Source: Prorocentrum cordatum
Taxonomy: Eukaryota; Sar; Dinophyceae; Prorocentrales; Prorocentraceae
Assembly: GCA_963575745.1 (NCBI GenBank)
Contig: CAUYUJ010016156.1
Span: 32,501-96,500, forward strand
Reading direction: 5' to 3'
Length of the DNA: 64,000 bases
A program made the translations under genes and the position numbers. This document shows, piece after piece, positions 48,890-58,845 of this stretch. Numbering within the stretch: the stretch's first letter is position 1; each line of letters begins with the position of its first letter. Below the pieces are notes generated by a model. That model did no database searches and was not told where the DNA came from. It worked only from the letters and a program-made list of their open reading frames with translations.

Positions 48890-50570
48890 GCCAAGAAGCG
48901 ACTGAGGATGTGCCGACAAGGTTGCGGCGGGCGCATGCGCACGCAGCCACTGGTGCCTTCGGTGGAGCTCCGCTCGGGCCCACGAAGCGTGTGAGTGGTG
49001 TGCCGAAATGGGTGCGGCGGGCGCATGCGAACGCAGCGACTGGGGCCTTCGGGGGAACTCCCTATGGGGCCACGAAACGTGTGAGGGGTGTGGCGAAATA
49101 GGTGCGGCGGGCGCATGCGAACGCAGCCACTGGGGCCGTCGGTGGAGCTCCTTACGGGGACACAAAGCGTGTGAGGCGTGTGCCGAAAGGGTGCGGCGGG
49201 CGCATGCAAACGCAGCCACTGGGGCCTACAGTGGAGCTCCCTACGGGGCCACGAAAAGTGTGAGGGGCTGACATGGGTGCGGCGGGCGCACGCGCACGCA
49301 GCCACTGCGGCCTTCGATAAATGGGTGCGGCGGGCGCATGCACACGCAGCCACTGGGGCCTTCGGGGGAGCTCCCTATGGGGCCACGAAGCGTGTGAGGG
49401 GTGTGCCGCAATGAGTGCGGCGGGCGCATGCGAACGCAGCCACCCGGGTATTCGGAGGAGCTCCCTACGGGGCCACGATGCGTGTGAGAGGTGTGCCGAA
49501 ATGGGGGCGGCGGGCGCATGCGAACGCAACCACTACCTGCAGTGGAACCGCCTGCGGGGCTACGAAACGTGTGAGGGTGTCGAAATGGGTGCGGCGGGCG
49601 CATGAGAACGCAACCACTGGGGCCTTCAGTAAATGGGAGCGGCGGGCGCATGCGAACGCAGCCACTGGGGCCGTCGGTGGAGCTCCATATGGGGCCACGA
49701 AACGTGTGAGGGGTGTGCCGAAATGGGTGCGGCGGGCGCATGCGCACGCAGCCACTAGGGCCTTCAATGGAACCGCTTGCGGGGCTACGAAGCGAGTGAA
49801 GGGGTGTGCCAACATGGGTGCGGCAAGCACATGCGAGCGCAGCCACTGAGGCCTTCGGGTGGGGCCACGAAGCGTCTGAGGATGTGTCGACAAGGGTGCG
49901 GCGGGCGCATGCGAATGCAGCCATTGGGGCCCTCGCTGGAGCTCCCTACGGGGCCACGAAACGTGTGAGGGGTGTGGCGAAATGGGTGCGGCGGGCGCAC
50001 GCGCACGCAGCCACTAGGGCCTTCAATGGAACCCCCTGCGGAACTACGAAACGTGTGAGGGGTGTGCCGAAATGCGTGCGGCGGGCGTATGCGAACGCAG
50101 CCACTGGGGCCTCGAGTAAATGGGTACGGCGGGCGCATGCGAACGCGGCCACTGGGGCCGTCGGTGGAGCTCCATATGGGGCCACGAAACGTGTGAGGGG
50201 TGTGCCGAAATAAATACGGCGGGCGCATGCGAACGCAGCCACTGGGGCCTACAGTGGAGCTCCCTACGAGGCCACGATGCGTGTGAGGGGTGTGCCGAAA
50301 TGGGTGCGGCGGGCGCATGCGAACGCAGCCACTGGTGCCTTCAGTGGAGCCCCGTACAAGGCCACGACACGTATGAGGGGTGTGCCGAAATGGGTGCGGC
50401 GGGCGCATGCGAACGCAACCACTGGGGCCGTCGGTGGAGCTCCCTATGCGGCCAACAACCGTGTGAGGGGTGTGGCGAAATGAGTGCGGCGGGCGCATGC
50501 GAACGCTGGCACGTGGAACTTGTGTTGAGCTGCCTATGGGGCCACGAAGCGTGTGAGGGGTGGGCTGAAA
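48890..50570. repeat. ~90-bp tandem array, about 19-20 units
   Basis: Unit: ATGGGTGCGGCGGGCGCATG, CGAACGCAGCCACTGGGGCC, TTCGGTGGAGCTCCCTATGG, GGCCACGAAACGTGTGAGG, GGTGTGCCGAA. Several units lack the middle third and are about 45 bp shorter. Open readings of up to 400 codons run through it in both directions because many units are near multiples of three; no domain is recognised. Bounded on both sides by (GAT)n. Confidence 0.95.
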
Positions 50571-50572
50571 CG

Positions 50573-50574
50573 GT

Positions 50575-50609
<35 letters not shown>

Positions 50610-50865
50610 CTGATGATGATGATGATGAGGAGGAGGAGGAGGAGGATGAGGAGGATGAGGATGATGATGCTGATGATGATGTTGATGATGATGAAGATGA
50701 TGATGTTATTGATGATGATGATGATGCTGATGATGATGATGATGATGATGGTGGTGGTGATGGTGATGGTGATGAGGATGATGATGCTGATGATGATGAT
50801 GCTGATGCTAATGCTGATGATGATGCTGATGCTGATGCTGATGATGATGGTGGTGGTGGAGGGAG
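50573..50865. repeat. (GAT)n/(GAG)n microsatellite
   Basis: GATGATGAT with GAG, GTT, GCT and GGT variants. Confidence 0.95.
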
Positions 50866-51129
50866 GAGGGGGAGGAGAAGAGGAGAGGAACGTGGGGACC
50901 GTCTCTTCAAAACGAGGACCCAACACCACAGGATGATTGGGAGAAAAAAACATCGAACCCCAAAAAACCCAGGGCACCCTGGAGACAAGCGAGGCGTTTC
51001 TTGATATGGCCCCCCACTGTACTAACTGCTTGCTATTGCTGTGCGCTCGAGCTGCCTGCTTCGAGTGGCTGCTGCTCCCTGCGGCGGCTCCAGGCTGCAG
51101 AGTGCTGCGTCGCGGTGCGCCTGCTGGCT

Positions 51130-51480
51130 GGCGCAACCTGCGGCTCGTGAGCCCACCGAGGAGCGAAGAGCAAGGAGCGAGGCACGGGAAGCGAGGAGCC
51201 ATCGGCGAGGAGCAAGGAGCGAGAGAGGAGGAGCGGCGGCTGAGGAGAGAGAGGGGCGAGCAGGACGTGGGAGAGGCCGAGAGGAGTCGGGGGGGGAGAG
51301 ACAGACACCAGTTGCCAAGAAGGAGACGCGAGGGGCCAGGAGAGGGGTGGGAGAAGCGAGAAACAATAAGAAGGGAGGAGCTACGAAGGACGAGAGAGAA
51401 GCGCGCGGCGAGGAGCGAGGAGAGAGCAGCGAGGAGCGAGGCGCGAGGAGTGGAAGGGGAGGCCGGATGGGAGGCCAGCA
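51130..51480. repeat. (GAGCGAGGA)n-like purine-rich minisatellite
   Basis: GAGGAGCGA(A/G)GAGCAAGGAG words with spacers; the same class is at 59925-60060 and 46205-46270. Confidence 0.75.
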
Positions 51481-51489
51481 CAAGAATGT

Positions 51490-52130
51490 CTCAGTGGACT
51501 CGGCGCGGGTTTGGCCGAACATCTGGTCTCCTCTTGGGCTGCTCAGTTGGTTGGCTGGCGCAGTCCCACTGCTGTCCAAGGGATCTTCCCCTGGAAGCCT
51601 CTTGGAGGCGGTTTGGGGTCGCCTTGGGGCCTCTTGGGGCCTCTTGGGGGCTGGCTTGGGACTCTTGGGGGCCTCTTAGGGACCTGCTGGCGGTCTTGGA
51701 GGTGAATTTGGAGCGGAGGGTGCGAAGTGCCAAATTCCAGTTCCCCCTCCTCTGACTCTCTTGGGTCCACCTCGGGTCCATCACGGCCGTCTTGGAGGCC
51801 TTTTGGGCTTTGTGCCATCTGGGGGCACCCTTGGGCTGTCTGAGGGCACTCTTGGGAGCCTGTTGAGCCGTCTTGGGCCGATTTTCGGGGCCTCGTGGGC
51901 AGTCGTGGAGCGCTGGAAACCGACCAGGCGAGAACGTCCCTGTGGGGCCGTCTGAAAGCCATTTTGACGACCTCTTGGACTGTCTGGATGTGTCTCCGGC
52001 CATCTTGGACAGTCTTGGGTCCCTCTGGAGCCGTCCTTGAGCGCCCAAAGGGCTCTCAGGATGCCACGGGGACCTCCAGGTGGGCCACTTGTGCATAGGC
52101 CCTTCTGGCACGCAGGGGCCGCTGCAAGTT
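51490..52130. repeat. ~0.65-kb segment duplicated at 60.07-60.82 kb
   Basis: Same order in both: GGCCGAA(C/T)ATCTGGTC, AAGGGATCT(T/C)CCCCT, GAAGCCTCTTGGAGGCG, GGAGCGGAGGGTGCGAA or GGGGCGGAGGGTGCGAA, CTCTCTTGGG, then GGCCCTTCTG(G/A)CACGCAGG at the end. Mostly the degenerate CTTGGGG repeat class. Confidence 0.75.
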
Positions 52131-52189
52131 TGAAAAATACATAGCACCCTGCAGTTGCGGATAAGAGTGAGGGGGCGGCGGGGACGTCG

Positions 52190-52625
52190 GCAGCCTGCGA
52201 GGCTTTGAAGAAGCCCGCCGCAGAGGCAACAAAAATTCAAGCTATACAACGAGCCCGCCGCAGGCGCCGATTTTTTGTTAAAATGATGTAGTGGGGTCGC
52301 GGGTTGGGTCGCAGGTGGGTCGCGGGTGGGTCGACGGTGGGTCGCGGGTGGGTCGCGGGCCGGGTCGCGGGCCGGGTCGCGGGTGGGTCGAGGGTGGGTC
52401 GCGGGTGGGTCGCGGGTGGGTCGCGAGCGGGTCGCGGGGTGGATCGCGGGTGGGTCGCGGAAGGGTCGCGGGGTGGGTCGCGGGTGGGTCGCGAGGTGGG
52501 TCGCGGGTGGGTCGCAGGCCGGGTCGCGGGGGGGACGACGACAACAAGAGCAACAACAAGAACCCCCACCACGGATCCACATTTCAGCCACGCACCCAGG
52601 GACAATGCATGACCGTTCGGCCCCT
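52190..52625. repeat. Segmental duplicate of 44.99-45.42 kb with GGGTCGCGGGT minisatellite
   Basis: Minisatellite at 52295-52540; flanking sequences match the 45-kb copy nearly base for base. It sits at the 3' end of the PPR gene and supplies its Pro/Arg/Thr-rich C-terminal reading. Confidence 0.9.
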
Positions 52626-53115
52626 TCACTGTGATGACATCTGGCTCCAGCTTCGCCTGCCACATCTCGCCCAGCAGCGCCAGCGCGCGCTGCCACTGCT
52701 CGCTCTTCTTGCACACGCTGATCGCAGCACTGTAGCTGATGACGTTGAGCTCCAGCTTCTCCTCTCGCATCTCCCTGAGCAGCGCCAGGGCGGGCTGCCA
52801 CTCTTCGCTTTTCTCGCACGCACCGATCACAGCGCTGTAGCTGACGACGTCGGGCTCCAGCACCGCCTCCCGCATCTCGCTGAGAAGCGCCAGCGCCCGC
52901 TGCCACTGCTCGCCTTTCCCATACGCGCTGACTCCAGCATTGTAACTGACTGGGGATTGCGCGCGGACGACCGTCCGCAAGTGCCAGTGATGATCAGAGT
53001 GCGCTTGCTGCTGCTCATTGCTGCAGGGTGGGCTGTCTGCCAGCTGTCTGCTCGGTGTTCCCCTCCCTGATGCCGCAGCCAAGAGAAGACTGCTACGGCA
53101 TCCCCAGCCCGGCAT
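52237..53115 (-). CDS. PPR protein, best-preserved copy
   Basis: 292 codons from the first in-frame ATG after the neighbouring family H element. Residues about 50-165 hold three PPR units in one open frame: NAGVSAYGKGEQWQRALA with LLSEMREAVLEPDVVSYS, AVIGACEKSEEWQPALAL with REMREEKLELNVISYS, AAISVCKKSEQWQRALA with LGEMWQAKLEPDVITV. PPR units bind single-stranded RNA, typically organellar transcripts; dinoflagellates have many. The N-terminal part (GCRSSLLLAAASGRGTPS) is hydrophobic/Ser-rich. The C-terminal third is translated minisatellite (THPRPTRDPPATH type) and may not be genuine. The frame is open upstream into the element, so the start is uncertain and the gene may be spliced. Confidence 0.6.
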   Translation of the reverse strand: MPGWGCRSSLLLAAASGRGTPSRQLADSPPCSNEQQQAHSDHHWHLRTVVRAQSPVSYNAGVSAYGKGEQWQRALALLSEMREAVLEPDVVSYSAVIGACEKSEEWQPALALLREMREEKLELNVISYSAAISVCKKSEQWQRALALLGEMWQAKLEPDVITVKGPNGHALSLGAWLKCGSVVGVLVVALVVVVPPATRPATHPRPTSRPTRDPPRDPSATHPRSTPRPARDPPATHPRPTLDPPATRPATRPATHPRPTVDPPATHLRPNPRPHYIILTKNRRLRRARCIA

Positions 53116-53345
53116 CTTGGGACACGCTCGGCGCAGGAGGGGTCCCAGAATCAGCGTTCCATAGTGTCCGCGACTGGATCGGGCAGCTGTGTTCTGCAGC
53201 CTCTGCCGCGCAGATCTGAGGTGCCGAGGCGGAGCACATCTTGCGCAGCGGTATTCCCCTCGCCGATGCCGCAGCCAGGAGAAGACTGCTACGGCATCCC
53301 CAGCCCGATCCCGCTCCCAGGGAACACGCGCGCTTCCTGCGATGG
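53040..53345. repeat. Direct duplication, ~90-bp copies 210 bp apart
   Basis: GGTGTTCCCCTCCCTGATGC...AGAGAAGACTGCTACGGCAT near 53048 and GGTATTCCCCTCGCCGATGC...GGAGAAGACTGCTACGGCAT near 53259. Confidence 0.75.
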
Positions 53346-53425
53346 TGTTGCCTTCGGCCGTGGCGAGCCGGCGGCGGACCTTCTCCCGCCGTGGCCTCGT
53401 CTCGGCCACGGACGGGGTGCCATTG

Positions 53426-53598
53426 TGAAGGGGCCCCAGGACACACACACACACACACATGAATACACACAAATAAAAGTATGCCCCATATTTTCCTATA
53501 TTTTCTGGGTTTCTGTCTTCCCCCCCACTTCCCAAAGTTTCTCATATTTTCTGGGGAATCGAAATTTAATTGTGTCTGTGTGTTTCTTTTCCTCCTGA
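53426..53598 (-). mobile_element. Family H element, copy 3
   Basis: 173 bp with a perfect 5-bp duplication CATTG (53421-53425 and 53599-53603). The minus strand begins TCAGGAGGAAAAGAAACAC and ends TGTCCTGGGGCCCCTTCA. The AG before GGCCCC is replaced by GG in this copy. Confidence 0.85.
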
Positions 53599-53663
53599 CA
53601 TTGGAGGGCCCCGATGGATGCCTCCCCCCGCCGCGCAGACACGTCCACGAAGGGTCTGGAGTC

Positions 53664-53863
53664 GGAGGCCTGGACATTGGCACCAACACCAAGACAGAGG
53701 GTTGCCTCCACAGGGGGAGGGTGATCCTAGAGTTCGGTGTCGGTGGTGATAGTTCGGCCACCTTGGAAGCCAGAATATTGCCACCATCGCCGAGATCGGG
53801 ATGCTCTTCCCCCGGTGGAGGCACACCGCCGAAATTGGTGTTGGTGTCAATCTCTAGGCCTGC
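53664..53863. repeat. Foldback element, ~55-bp arms
   Basis: The left arm (AGGCCTGGACATTGGCACC, AACACCAAGACAGAGGG, TTGCCTCCACAGGGGGAG) is inverted on the right (CTTCCCCCGGTGGAGGCAC, TTGGTGTTGGTGTCAAT, CTAGGCCT). The centre pairs again more weakly, so almost all 200 bp can fold. Confidence 0.75.
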
Positions 53864-53869
53864 GATAGA

Positions 53870-54279
53870 GCGCAGGGTGAGGTGTGGCAGTGTGTTCACT
53901 GCCAAAAGCCGGACCCAGGCCAGAAGAACACCCTTCCAGCACATGAGAACCTCCGCCGGCCAAAACACGCAGAACATGCAGGACTCGCGAGGAACACTGG
54001 GGTGCCCTCTCCGAACCGACCTCGATCTTATACCTCGGTCGGGCTGTAGTTGGAGGCGCAGTCAGGTCAATGAACTGGGCAGCAGCGTGTCTGCTCCAGG
54101 CGCTGCAAGATCCAGCTCAGCACTCTGTCGGCCCTAGGTAACGTTTGCTGAGTCGTCGATTGCTCGGGCGACTCCTTCGTTTGCTTACGTTAGACGCGCA
54201 CGTGATGGACGTCTGGCTAGAGGCTGGTCAATTTGGGACTCGCCTGCAATGGCCCTCCGCTCACCCTTGAGGGCAAGCC
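53870..54279. other. Nothing recognised
   Basis: Unique-looking spacer; open readings without a coding signature. Confidence 0.3.
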
Positions 54280-54397
54280 GCAGATCCTCCTCCTCCTCCT
54301 CCTCCTCCTCTTCGTCCTCCTCTTCGTCCTCCTCTTCGTCCTCCACCTCCTTTCCCACTCCAATTTATGCTAGTGGTGGTGGAAAACAAGCCCATCA
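54280..54397. mobile_element. Family G element, copy 3, left end lost
   Basis: (CTC)n core followed by CACTCCAATTTATGCTAGTGG and GGAAAACAAGCCCATC (20-base core). Confidence 0.7.
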
Positions 54398-54517
54398 AAC
54401 GTTGTTTGTGGGCTCGATGGCCGCCCTGTGCGCCCACCGCCTGGAGAGTTGGCCAAGGGTTCCCTCGACGCTGCTTGCTAGGCTCGCACTCGGCATGCTT
54501 TGCCCTCTCTCTGTCCC

Positions 54518-54734
54518 TGATCGGCCTGTTTCCTACTACCACTAGCATAAGTAGGAGGGGGGGTCCTCCTCCTCCTCCTCCTCCTCCTTCTCCTCCTCCT
54601 CCTCCTCCTCCTCCTCCTCCTCCTCCTCCTCATCCTCCTCCTCCTCCTCCTCCTCCTCCTCCCCCTCCTCCCCCTCCACCTCCTTCCCTAGCCCTTTTAC
54701 CATATGATAGTGGTAGTGGAAAACAGGCCCATCA
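54518..54734. mobile_element. Family G element, copy 4
   Basis: Left GATCGGCCTGTTTCCTACTA with CATAAGTAGGAGGGG; right CCATATGATAGTGGTAGTGG with AAAACAGGCCCATC; (CTC)n core of about 130 bp. Confidence 0.8.
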
Positions 54735-55434
54735 GTCCCAGCTGCGGTTGGCACTCGCTGGGACAGGAGAACGAATAGCAGCGCCTGCAGCCTCATTTGC
54801 GCCTGCAGTGGTTCGCGTCATCACAACTCTTTAAAAGGATCTTCCCTCGGACGCCTCTGGGACACGGGTTTTTCTCCCGCGAGGCGTGGAGCACAACGGT
54901 GCTAGCCGCACGCTGCTGACGGTGCACGGCGTGGGGAATAGAGAAAACCAGCGAGCGTAGGAAGAACATCCTGCTACGCTGGGTGCGTGTGCAAGTCCGT
55001 GCAAGAAGTCCACAGCATCCTTGGGGCCCCATCGGGGCCCGATTGAGGTCTCTCGGGGGCCTGCTGTGGCGTCGGGCGGGCCTCCTTGGGGCCTGCTGGC
55101 GGTCTCGGGGGCCATCCTGGGGCGGAGGGCGCGACGGGTCAGTCCGAAGGTCCCTCTGGGGGGCCCCCTTGGCCGGCTACACGTAAGAGTGACCCTGGGT
55201 AAGAGTGACCTTTGGTGCGCGTTTTTGGGGGCCGCGGGGAGACCAGACCTGGGCGCGCAAGCCGCTGCTGCCGCTTCGCGTTCAGCCATCTGGGGGACCA
55301 TCTGTGCCCGCACCGAAGGTCACTCCGCCGAAAGGTCACCCGTACGTCCAGTCGACTTGGGCCGTCCTGGGCGCCTCTCGGGGCGTCTTGGAGCCCTCCT
55401 GGGCCATGTGGCGGCCCTCTTGGGGGGGCATGCT
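54735..55434. repeat. Spacer, then degenerate GGGGCC(C/T)TCTTGGGG repeat field
   Basis: 54735-54990 has nothing recognised. From 54995 on, CTTGGGGCC words of the dispersed class dominate; GGGCGGAGGGCGCGACGGGTC-like sequence near 55095 (20-base core) is shared with 51.7 and 60.3 kb. Confidence 0.6.
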
Positions 55435-55597
55435 TGAAGGGGCCCCAGGACACACACATAAATACACACAAATAAACAGACTCCCCATATTTTACTAGAT
55501 TTTCTGGGTTTCTGTCTTCCCCCCCACTTCCCATATGTTCCCATATGTTCTGGGGAATCGAGGATTACTTGTGTCTGTGTGTTTTTCCCTCTCCTGA
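55435..55597 (-). mobile_element. Family H element, copy 4
   Basis: 163 bp. Flanks ATGCT (55430-55434) and ATGCC (55598-55602), a 5-bp duplication with one difference. The minus strand begins TCAGGAGAGGGAAAAACAC and ends TGTCCTGGGGCCCCTTCA. Confidence 0.8.
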
Positions 55598-55602
55598 ATG
55601 CC

Positions 55603-55845
55603 GGGTGGCGCTCGGGGGGCTCTTTTAACGGGCGAAGAGCGGTATAAGATAAAATGTTTCGCCGTCGGGGGCACCTGCCCCTGGGCGGCTGGAAAGTTTA
55701 TACCCCTACGGTGGCACCGTAGGGCTATAAACTTTCCAGCCGCCCAGGGGCAGGTGCCCCCGACGGCGAAAAAGTGTATTTCACACCGTTCTTCGCTCGG
55801 CTCGCTGACTCTTGGGGGGGGCCTGCTGGGTGGCGCTCGGGGGGC
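55603..55845. repeat. Long palindrome with 1-base loop, inside an 18-bp direct repeat
   Basis: 55657-55713 and 55715-55771 are inverted copies: 56 of 57 positions pair, centred on G55714. Core words TTTCGCCGTCGGGGGCACC, TGCCCCTGGGCGGCTGG, AAAGTTTATA, CCCTACGGTG. Weaker pairing extends outward to about 55629 and 55800. The direct repeat GGGTGGCGCTCGGGGGGC stands at 55603-55620 and 55828-55845. Confidence 0.9.
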
Positions 55846-56170
55846 CTCTCGAGGCACCCGCGGTCGATCCCCTCGCGGGGGGCAGGGCGCGGGCGCGCCC
55901 GCGAGCGGAGCCGCGGAGGCGCCGCGAGGGCGAAGCCCCCAATCGGGCCCCTCTGGCACGCGCTGGGCCTGGTACAATCGGGGCGTTGACCTAAGGAACC
56001 CTAAAAGAGGAACGAGGCCCCCTTTTTCCATAAGTTAAAGTTTGATTCCCCATCGAAAATCTGAAGAAAACCTAGGGCAAGCTGTGAAGCAATCAAGGAA
56101 CACGGAGCCCCTCCCCAACGAAAAGGGTTCCTTCTTCAGGGCCCCGACTGTACTGCAAGGAGCACCACTG
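55846..56170. other. No gene recognised
   Basis: GC-rich with small hairpins (GGGCGCGGGCGCGCCCGCG near 55887); 56114-56150 is the segment shared with 811-850. Confidence 0.4.
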
Positions 56171-56285
56171 GCCATCGCTCGGACGTCCATTGCCCGCGTT
56201 TTTGAGTGCCTGTTTCGCAGGGTGATCCAGGATGCTCCCGAAGAATCCCCGCCGGGAAACAGTGCACACGTCCGAGCGATGCCAA
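56171..56285. mobile_element. Family E short TIR element, copy 3
   Basis: CATCGCTCGGACGTCC and ACACGTCCGAGCGATGCC with family interior (GTTTCGCAGGGTGATCCAGG, CCCGCCGGGAAAC). Confidence 0.75.
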
Positions 56286-57020
56286 GACCAGGGCGAACGC
56301 GTGGGCTACGTCCACGACGCTTCTTCGAACAAGATCGCGGGGGTCCCGGCGGGGATGAACCCGAAAGGTCTTCATGATGGCGTTGGGCGGCGAGCGGTCT
56401 TCATGATGACGTTGGGCGGCGTACTTTTCGGCGCCGACTCTGCGCGCCTCTGGAGCCAGAGTGTGTTGGGGGCTGCACTTCCAAGAGGCGGTGTACCTCG
56501 CTTCGCTTTGGCGGCAGCGGCGAAGGGAGCCCTGGAGCTGCGCGGCAATAGTATGGAGAATAAGCGCTTGTGTTGCTGATTGCACCTTTGGCGGCACGTA
56601 CGTCTCCCCTGGACCGTCCGGCGTGTGCTCTTGTGGGCTTCTCGGGTTTTTGAAGCCTGCGAGGCCCTCTGACTACGGTCACTGTTCGTTTTCGGGTGCC
56701 CTGGCGCACAGAGCATTGACGTCATCCGAACCCCCTGGGGCCCTCGTCGTAGCGTCCAGCATGCCTCTCCGGGCCTCTGAAGGCTCCGTTGGGCTACTTG
56801 GGGCCCCCCTCGGGCATTCTTGGGGGCGACATGTTGTGCGTCTTGGGCCGTGCTGGGGCTCTCTGTGAGCACTCTTTAGTTTATCCCGGCGCAGCAACCT
56901 AACAGCGATGTGTAAAAGCATATCTGGAAGCATTCCCCTTAAGATTCAGGTGAGAATCCAGTGGTAGAATTCTGCTGTTCTCGCAGTCGCAGTCGCATTC
57001 GCAATGACAGTCGCAGTGGC
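56286..57020. other. No gene accepted; small tandem duplication
   Basis: GGTCTTCATGATG(G/A)CGTTGG is repeated 29 bp apart (56367 and 56396). Open readings on both strands lack a coding signature. The end (56985-57020) has TCGCAGTCGCA words. Confidence 0.4.
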
Positions 57021-57029
57021 AACGGCCTT

Positions 57030-57190
57030 AGGATCCAATGGAATCCTAAGGATTCCTAGGGATTCCTAAGGATTCCTAGGGAACCCTAAGGATTCCAGAG
57101 GATGCTGAACTATGCCTACGGATTCCCAAGGATGCCTACGGATTCCTAAGGATTCCTAGGGATTTCTAAGGATTCATATGAATTCCTACG
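57030..57190. repeat. (AGGATTCCTA)n minisatellite
   Basis: AAGGATTCCTAGGGATTCCT repeated irregularly, 10-11-bp unit. Confidence 0.9.
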
Positions 57191-57655
57191 GATGCCTCAG
57201 CCTGCCTCAGCTTCAGCCTCAGCCTCAGCCTGCCTCGGCTTGCCTCAGCCTCAGCCTCAGCCTGCATCAGCCTCAGCCTGCCTCAGCCGCAGCTTGCCTC
57301 AGCCACAGCCTCAGCCTCAGCCTCAGCCTGCCTCAGCCTCAGCCTCAGCCTGCCTCGGCCTTAGCCTGCGTCAGCCTCAGCCTCAGCCTGCCTCAGCCTG
57401 CCTCAGCCTCAGCCTCAGCCAGCCTCAGCCTCAGCCTGCCTCAGCGTCAGCCTGCCTCAGCTTCAGTCTCAGCCTGCCTCAGCCTCAGCCTGCCTCAGCC
57501 TCAGCCTCAGCCTGCCTCGGCCTCAGCCTCAGCCTCAGCCTGCCTCAGCCTCAGCCTGCCTCAGCCTCAGCCTCAGCCTGCCTCGGCGTGCCTCAGCCTC
57601 AGCCTCAGCCTGTTTCTGCCTCAGCCTGGCTCAGCCTGAGCCTGCCTCAGCTCGG
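57191..57655. repeat. (CAGCCT)n/(GCCTCAGCCT)n array
   Basis: CCTCAGCCTCAGCCTGCCTC arrangement over 460 bp. Leu/Ser/Gln/Pro-rich readings are artefacts. Confidence 0.95.
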
Positions 57656-58065
57656 GCATTCAAAATATGGCACAGGACTTGTGTTCTGGGAACACGAAGA
57701 TCACGAAGTGGCCCGCAGTTGGCTCCGGGCATTCAAAATGTGGTACAAGAGTGTTCTGGGAACGCGAAGAACACGAAGTGGCCTACAGGTGGTCCCGGGC
57801 ATCCAAAATGTGGCCTGGGAGTGGTGTTCTGGGAACACGAAGAACACGAAGTGGCCTACAGTTGGCTCCGGGCATTCAAAATGTGGCCTGGGAATGGTGT
57901 TCTGGGAAAACGAAGAATACGAAGTGGCCTACAGTTGGCTCCGGGTATTCAAAATGTGGCCTGGGAATTGTGTTCTGGGAACACGAAGAACACGAAGTGG
58001 CCTACAGGTGGTCCCTGGCATTCAAAATGTGGCCTGGGAATCGTGCATTGGGAACACGAAGAGTA
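57656..58065. repeat. ~73-bp tandem array, 6 units
   Basis: GTGTTCTGGGAACACGAAGA recurs at about 57679, 57750, 57824, 57897, 57970 and 58042, with AACACGAAGTGGCCTACAG and GGCATTCAAAATGTGGCCTG between. Confidence 0.95.
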
Positions 58066-58407
58066 GGAATCCAGAGGAAACTATAGAAATCGATAGGAGT
58101 CCTGGGGAGTCCCCGGTTTTCCCCGGCTTCCCCCGGATCTTGCCCAGACCCCCCTGGGGAATCAGGATGCTCTCTTTTGACCCCACTAGAAGCCTATCAG
58201 TCTTCGCTGTTAGGTAAAAACTTGCTGCGCCGTCTCGGGGCAGTCTGGGGCCGTCCTCGATCGCTCCGAGGCCGCCTTGGGGCCACTCGCGGGGCTGTCT
58301 GCGAGAACCCTGGAAAACCAGCAGGATACCAGTGGAAACGCTGCGTCTCTTCCGCCGGCTCGGGCCGCCGTCGGCGTCCTCCTGGGTGGTCTTGGGAGCC
58401 TCCTGGT
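58066..58407. other. No gene seen
   Basis: Short CCGG/CCCCGG words near 58100-58140, then degenerate GGGGCCGTCC words. This is the region 3' of the 58.4-58.8 kb PPR reading. Confidence 0.4.
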
Positions 58408-58845
58408 CTACAGTGGAGGCCAGTCCACAAGAGACCTTCCACAAGAAACCCAACCCTGAGACCACAGGATCATTTGTGTTTGGTGTGGGAACTCCACGCT
58501 TTCCATAGCAAAACCGTCGAAACCCAAGAAACCAAGGGTACCCTGGTGGCAAGCAGGGTGTTTCGTGGCATGGGTCTCCACTGCATCCTTCTGGCACGCG
58601 CCACTCTTGGACGTATGGTAGATGAAGTTGGGCTCCACCTTCTCCTCCCGCATCTCGCTGAGCAGCGCCACCGCCCGCTGCCACTGCTCGCCCTTCTCGC
58701 ACGCGCTGATCCCTGCGCTGTAGCTGACGACGTCGGGCTCCACCTTCTCCTCCCGCATCTCGCTGAGCAGCGCCACCGCCCGCTGCCACTGCTCGCCCTT
58801 CTCGCACGCGCTGATCCCTGCGCTGTAGCTGACGAAGGGTCAGGT
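58408..58845 (-). CDS. PPR protein fragment with two almost identical units
   Basis: Reads PFVSYSAGISACEKGEQW, QRAVALLSEMREEKVEPD, VVSYSAGISACEKGEQWQ, RAVALLSEMREEKVEPNF, then a non-PPR tail (IYHTSKSGACQKDAVET, HPACHQGTLGFLGFDGFA) and a stop. The two 105-bp units (about 58627-58731 and 58732-58836) are virtually the same at DNA level, so one was copied recently. A stop lies in frame just upstream, so the N-terminal part must come from another exon or is lost. The tail overlaps a dispersed repeat (58455-58590). Confidence 0.55.

Noticed and set aside
48109-50498. Cys/Arg-rich repeat protein of ~30-residue units
   Set aside because: Some units are multiples of three, but many are truncated or shifted, and open frames exist on both strands; satellite DNA is the simpler reading.
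51957-51975. Second spliced-leader relic (AGCCATTTTGACG)
   Set aside because: Only the AGCCATTTTG core matches; the flanks CCGT and GCTCAAG are absent, so it is chance.
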